64,000 nucleotides of DNA from G963662675 sp963662675 (GTDB taxonomy: Bacteria; Bacteroidota; Bacteroidia; Bacteroidales; Prolixibacteraceae), in NCBI GenBank assembly GCA_963662675.2, contig CAXXHP010000001.1, forward strand, positions 124,001 to 188,000, read 5' to 3'. Positions within the stretch are counted from its first letter, which is position 1, and each line of letters opens with the position of its first letter. Of the stretch, positions 59,701-64,000 are shown piece by piece. The position numbers and the translations under genes are program-made. The notes below the pieces were generated by a model. That model had not been told where the DNA came from. It ran no database searches and saw only the letters and a program-made list of their open reading frames with translations.

Positions 59701-62406
59701 ATGCCGAAGCTTAACCTAATATTGGTATGCCTTCTCTTCGTTAGTTTTTATCAAGCTAATGCTCAGTCTGATGTGAAAGAAATTGAGGTTTCCGGTTCCT
59801 TCAATAATACATCTGCCATAGACTTTTTTAATCACCTTGAAGATCAGTATGATTTAAAAGTTTACTACCAAAAAGAATGGATTGATTCATTGGTTATTGG
59901 TAGTTCCTTTGATCAAATACCTGTTGTTCAGGTTTTTAACAAGCTGTTTGGGCAAGGCGATATAAGCTATCGGTTTTTTCAGGACGCAATAGTTCTTTTC
60001 CCTCGTTCAACTTCAGGTAATGGGGGAAGTTATAAAGAAAGTGCGGTCCTCTATATTGGTGACCCGATAAATGAAGGACGTTATCAAAATGCGACAATAA
60101 AAGGAACGGTTACAGATGGCAAAATTGGGGATCGTCTAAACGGAGCAATCGTTTATGTTCGTGATTTGGAAGAGGGATTTACAACAAATGCGAAGGGTGA
60201 ATTTGAAATTCCCCTTTCTACAGGCAGCCATCAATTGCAAATTAGTTTTGTAGGATTTGAACCTGTTCAACAAGAAATTGAGCTTTTTGAAGATGGGGAA
60301 GTGGTTTTTGAGTTATTTGAGGAAACCCATAATCTTGATGAAATAACAGTAACTGGTGATAATAGCAATGCTTCACGTACCCAAATGAGTATGATGAAAG
60401 TAAATTCTAAGGTAATCAAAGAATTACCCGTGCTTATGGGTGAGGCGGATGTTATAAAAAGCATGATTATGATGCCTGGTGTCCAGAGCGTTGGCGAGCT
60501 TTCCTCTGGCTTCAATGTGCGTGGTGGTAACTCAGACCAAAACCTTGTTTTGCTTGATGGAGCACCAATCTATAATACAAGTCATTTATTCGGGTTCTTT
60601 TCTATGATAAATCCGGATGCGGTAAGCGATGTGACCCTCTATAAGGGTGGTTTGCCTGCAAGTTATGGTGATAGGGTTGCCTCTGTTATGGATGTACAAC
60701 TCAAAGAAGGCTCGTCCGAAAATCTTCAATTTGACGGAGGTGTTGGAGTGATAAATAGTCGTTTTACACTTGAAGGCCCTTTTGTGAAAGACAAGAAGAG
60801 TACCTTCTTAATTGGTGGTCGTTCTACTTATTCTGACTGGATTTTACGACAGATGAAGGATGTTGATTTTAGGAATAGTGTTGCAAATTTTTACGATTTG
60901 AACAGTAATATTAATCTGCATTTTTCAGACAAACATAACTTGAAATTGATGGCGTATAATAGCGGAGATGAGTTTAATCTGAATTCAAGCTCATTATATC
61001 GTTATACCAACCTCATCACAGCAATCAACTGGAAACTTGGAATCGGAAAGAAAGTCGTATCCAACCTAAATATTTCATACAGTTTATATGACTTTAGTCT
61101 GAATGAAGAAGATGAAGAACAGTTGAGTGAGCACGACTACAAACTTAAAACAGGAACAGAATATGCTGGGGTAAAGTACGATTTGTCTTACATGCCCGGA
61201 GAAAAGATGAAACTTAATGTCGGGGTGCAAGTTTCAGCACAAAAGGTTAACCCGGGTGAGATTAAACCTGTGAGCAACATATCGTCTATCGAAAATAGAA
61301 AAATTGATGATGAGCAGGCTATTGAAATGGCAGGCTTTGCAGAAGGCGAGTTTGACTTGAGCAATAAACTTTCAATGACATTGGGACTACGCTATGCGCG
61401 TTATAGTAATCTAGGGGCATCTACCGTATATCTATATGATGAAGCCTACTCCCCATCGGTTGAGCATATTGTTGACTCACTTGTTTTTGGGAAGAATGAA
61501 GTCATTAAAACATATACAGGACTTGAACCACGCCTTTCGTTTAAATATAGTTTAAATTCGGGTGGTTCTATTCGTTGGGCATACCAGCGCACACGTCAAT
61601 TTGCAAATCAAATTTCGAATACCTCTGTTGTTTCACCTGCTGATTTCTGGAAGTTGAGTGACTACCATATTGAGCCACTTTTGTCAGATCAATTGGCTCT
61701 TGGTTTTTTTAAGGATTATACACGGAGCAATCTGGAAACTTCAATTGAGGCATATTATAAGCAATTGGAAAACCTAATAGAATATAAGGATGGATCTCAG
61801 TTGGTTATGAACGAAGATCTGGAAACAGATATTATTCAGGCAAATGGCTATGCATACGGTGTTGAAGTTTACTTGAAAAAAACGACAGGCAGACTTAATG
61901 GTTGGCTAAGTTACACCTATTCGCGTACCATGCGTAAAACCGAAAGTAGCTTTGATTCGGAAATTATTAACCGGGGAGAATATTATCCTTCAGTTTACGA
62001 CAAACCACACGATCTATCAATTGTTGCCAATTATCAAATTTCCAGACGATGGCGTTTATCAGGAAACTTTGTCCTCTCTTCAGGCAGACCAACTACTTTG
62101 CCTGAGCAGAAATTTACATATGGAGACCAACAAATTGTCTATTATTCCGATAGGAATGAATATCGCATGCCAAGTTATCATCGATTTGATATCAGCATTA
62201 CTGTTGATGAAAACTTAAAGCGTAAACGCTCATGGAAAGGGAGCTGGACTTTCTCCATATACAACCTGTATGGACGAAAGAACCCGTATTCGGTGTATTA
62301 TCAACGAAACACCAAAAATATTGCAGAAAACGGCTTGTACGGTCTTTATAAATTTTCAATTATCGGGATTCCGGTGCCTTCTATAACCTATAATTTTAGA
62401 TTCTAA
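59701..62406 (+). CDS. TonB-dependent outer-membrane receptor with STN and carboxypeptidase-like domains
   Basis: 901 residues. Signal peptide (1-21, ending ANAQ); STN domain about 27-105 (TSAIDFFNHLEDQYDLKVYY), which in related systems signals to an anti-sigma factor; CarboxypepD_reg-like beta domain about 130-215 (VTDGKIGDRLNGAIVYVRD); plug about 225-340 (VNSKVIKELPVLMGEADVI, FNVRGGNSDQNLVLLDGAPI); 22-strand barrel to the end (ITYNFRF). Given the upstream sigma/anti-sigma pair, it is probably a regulated transducer. The substrate cannot be read. It overlaps the DUF4249 gene by one base. Confidence 0.93.
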   Translation: MPKLNLILVCLLFVSFYQANAQSDVKEIEVSGSFNNTSAIDFFNHLEDQYDLKVYYQKEWIDSLVIGSSFDQIPVVQVFNKLFGQGDISYRFFQDAIVLFPRSTSGNGGSYKESAVLYIGDPINEGRYQNATIKGTVTDGKIGDRLNGAIVYVRDLEEGFTTNAKGEFEIPLSTGSHQLQISFVGFEPVQQEIELFEDGEVVFELFEETHNLDEITVTGDNSNASRTQMSMMKVNSKVIKELPVLMGEADVIKSMIMMPGVQSVGELSSGFNVRGGNSDQNLVLLDGAPIYNTSHLFGFFSMINPDAVSDVTLYKGGLPASYGDRVASVMDVQLKEGSSENLQFDGGVGVINSRFTLEGPFVKDKKSTFLIGGRSTYSDWILRQMKDVDFRNSVANFYDLNSNINLHFSDKHNLKLMAYNSGDEFNLNSSSLYRYTNLITAINWKLGIGKKVVSNLNISYSLYDFSLNEEDEEQLSEHDYKLKTGTEYAGVKYDLSYMPGEKMKLNVGVQVSAQKVNPGEIKPVSNISSIENRKIDDEQAIEMAGFAEGEFDLSNKLSMTLGLRYARYSNLGASTVYLYDEAYSPSVEHIVDSLVFGKNEVIKTYTGLEPRLSFKYSLNSGGSIRWAYQRTRQFANQISNTSVVSPADFWKLSDYHIEPLLSDQLALGFFKDYTRSNLETSIEAYYKQLENLIEYKDGSQLVMNEDLETDIIQANGYAYGVEVYLKKTTGRLNGWLSYTYSRTMRKTESSFDSEIINRGEYYPSVYDKPHDLSIVANYQISRRWRLSGNFVLSSGRPTTLPEQKFTYGDQQIVYYSDRNEYRMPSYHRFDISITVDENLKRKRSWKGSWTFSIYNLYGRKNPYSVYYQRNTKNIAENGLYGLYKFSIIGIPVPSITYNFRF

Positions 62407-63470
62407 TGGGTAAGAAGATTTTATATATCGCATTAATACTGATGACTTGTTTCTCTTGTGAGGAGATTTATCAAGCAGATCTTGACGATGTTGAAAACTT
62501 CATTGTTATTGAAGCCTTGATAACAAATGATCAGGATGTCAACTTTGTGAGAGTTTCTAAAACGCAGGACTTTTATGACAATGGGGTGGTGTCTAAGGTT
62601 GAGGGAGCAACGGTGGAACTGATCAATGATGAAGGACATTCTTTTTGGGGCGCAGAATCGGGAACGGGTAATTTTGTGCTTTTCCATAATGCCATTCCTG
62701 GCAAAACATATAAACTAATTGTTGTGGCAGAAGGAGATACATATGAGTCTGAGATCGAACTGATGCCTCCAGTGCCTACCTATGATTCATTATATGTAAT
62801 TCCTGAGACAATTATCGAGTATCGGTACAATTATCTGGGAGTTCCATTTGAGACTGAAAAAACAGGACTGACTGCTTACATTGATTTGCCGATTGCTGAT
62901 AGCTTATCCCAGTATCGTTTTGAAATGACCAAAACAATGGAATGGAAGATTGATCCTCCAATAGGATCCTCCATTGCAACTTTTGGTTGGATAAAGAACA
63001 ACGATACGGGTGTCTTTAATATAAAAGCTCCTCTGCGATACAGCAATGAGGACTTGATGAGGAAACATTCTTTACTTTTCATGAGCAATAGACTTGAGCT
63101 ATACCTGCCTACCGAAATTTTGGAGAGAGATCCCCATATGGTTGGTTGGGTTATTGAAGTTGATCAGTATGGAATGTCTGAGAAATCGTATAGTTTTTAC
63201 GAATCCATGAATGGGCAACTAGAGGCTGAAGGGAAATTATTTGATCCGGTTTATTCGCAATTGGAGTCAAATTTTACTTGTGTAAACAATCCCGATAAAG
63301 AGGTGATTGGGTTCTTTGAGCTTAGCTCGTATCGCTATCTTCGGTTTTTTGCGATGTCTGATTTTGGTAGTACGAAATCGGTGATGCATTTAACAAGTAA
63401 CACCGCGGTGATTCCAGCAACTAATAGTATAGAATCAGATACTGCACCTGCATTTTGGGAAATTCGATAA
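62406..63470 (+). CDS. DUF4249-domain lipoprotein
   Basis: 354 residues. The signal peptide ends near CFSC (C18), followed by EEIYQADLDD, acidic as in surface lipoproteins. The rest matches DUF4249, a secreted family found beside TonB-dependent receptors: early ENFIVIEALITN, then a carboxypeptidase-like beta region and a C-terminal FYESMNGQLEAEGKLFDPV block. It overlaps the receptor stop by one base (TAATG), implying a complex. Binding role assumed from position, not demonstrated. Confidence 0.88.
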   Translation: MGKKILYIALILMTCFSCEEIYQADLDDVENFIVIEALITNDQDVNFVRVSKTQDFYDNGVVSKVEGATVELINDEGHSFWGAESGTGNFVLFHNAIPGKTYKLIVVAEGDTYESEIELMPPVPTYDSLYVIPETIIEYRYNYLGVPFETEKTGLTAYIDLPIADSLSQYRFEMTKTMEWKIDPPIGSSIATFGWIKNNDTGVFNIKAPLRYSNEDLMRKHSLLFMSNRLELYLPTEILERDPHMVGWVIEVDQYGMSEKSYSFYESMNGQLEAEGKLFDPVYSQLESNFTCVNNPDKEVIGFFELSSYRYLRFFAMSDFGSTKSVMHLTSNTAVIPATNSIESDTAPAFWEIR

Positions 63471-63473
63471 TTC

Positions 63474-64000
63474 ATGAAACAGATAAAATACATAGCAGTT
63501 ATCTTGTTGGTCGTAAGCAGTCAATTGCTTTTAGCTCAAAAAAAGCATGAAAGTTGGATGATTACGGACAGGGATATTTATGTTAGTGGAGAAACGTTGT
63601 TAGCAAAAATATATGTACCACAGAATCAGCAGTTCCAGATGCTTTGTCTCAGCTTGTCTTCAAATGATGGTATTCCGGTAACGAGCGTAAAGTTAAGTAT
63701 CGAGAATCATCAGGCATCAGGGAGTTTGTATCTGCCGGATTCACTAAGCACAGGAAGTTATCTGATTACTGCGTATTCATGCCACTACGAAAGGCAGGCA
63801 TTTTTTAGTAAAGAAATTGTCGTTTTAAACCGTTTTGAAAATCAGGATCAGGAATTGACTATTGAGCGTGGAGAACTTGAAGAGATGACACTTTCTGAGA
63901 GTAGCCAAATCTCTGTTTCAGGGTTAAAATCCTCCTATAAGCAACGTGAAAATGGCGTATTCTCGATTTCCCTTGATGAGGCTCTTTTTTCTGAGCTAGA
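63474..64000 (+). CDS. Secreted protein with macroglobulin-like start (partial, runs off the window)
   Basis: Starts at the ATG at 63474, three bases after the DUF4249 stop, and stays open to the window end (175 codons seen). Signal peptide of about 22 residues ending LLLAQ. HESWMITDRDIYVSGE and the following beta-strands (YLITAYSCHYERQAFFSKE) are of the extracellular beta-sandwich type known from MG2-like or carboxypeptidase-regulatory domains. In related clusters a long secreted protein follows a TonB receptor and DUF4249. The 3' end is missing. Confidence 0.7.
   Translation, partial: MKQIKYIAVILLVVSSQLLLAQKKHESWMITDRDIYVSGETLLAKIYVPQNQQFQMLCLSLSSNDGIPVTSVKLSIENHQASGSLYLPDSLSTGSYLITAYSCHYERQAFFSKEIVVLNRFENQDQELTIERGELEEMTLSESSQISVSGLKSSYKQRENGVFSISLDEALFSEL

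Overview
The window is AT-rich chromosomal DNA from a member of the Bacteroidota, most likely a Marinilabiliales/Prolixibacteraceae-type bacterium (inference from gene content; no rRNA is present). The support is the run of family markers: TAnnTTTG-type promoter -7 elements, RprX/RprY-like two-component systems, DUF1573, DUF4249 and DUF6048/DUF6452-type proteins, a TonB receptor with STN and carboxypeptidase-like N-terminal domains, acidic lipoprotein export signals, the order sigma54 regulator-lptE-TPR-secG-groES-groEL, and acpP-fabF-rnc divergent from purN.

Layout. 1-1576: a possible repeat remnant, then kdsB with a SLOG-like gene abutting it. 1757-6220: a four-gene cluster (response regulator, TPR/YaiO-like outer-membrane barrel, membrane HEAT-repeat protein, processive family-2 glycosyltransferase) that looks like a synthase-dependent exopolysaccharide machine; this is the best candidate here for an undescribed system. 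6465-11424: envelope and proteostasis genes (sigma54 activator, lptE, secG, groESL). 11515-17794: a DUF6048/DUF6452-like pair, a CDF metal transporter, a LytS/LytTR-type two-component pair, a very small ExbB-like membrane protein, a nucleotide-sugar epimerase and a protein with two LAB_N repeats. 18007-30627: lepA, SDR, a KefB-like antiporter, an RprXY-like system, rnc-fabF-acpP, purN, an M23 peptidase and a YitT protein. 30850-42157: leuS, a small membrane protein, iron alcohol dehydrogenase with a PAS histidine kinase, cyclophilin, two tandem glutamate dehydrogenases, tatD and asparaginase. 42227-50145: tRNA-Ser(GGA), an ExbB/unknown/ExbD/ExbD operon, pfkA, a half-size TauE, a second RprXY-like system and a double DUF1573 protein. 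50240-54125: meaB, a TlpA-like lipoprotein and lpdA.

The right end (54200-64000) is the most accessory-looking part: three tandem paralogous lipoproteins with near-identical signal peptides and a CEKDE surface-export signal, a lipoprotein-like serpin, an ECF sigma factor overlapping a gene whose product joins a cytoplasmic head and one membrane helix to an outer-membrane-barrel-like domain, then a TonB-dependent receptor, a DUF4249 lipoprotein and the start of a further secreted protein that runs off the window.

Most genes are housekeeping and intact. Several annotated starts were moved from upstream TTG/GTG codons to internal ATG codons on the basis of overlap, promoter position or family alignment; these choices are explained in the entries. 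Functions are assigned by motif and family recognition only; no database search was run.
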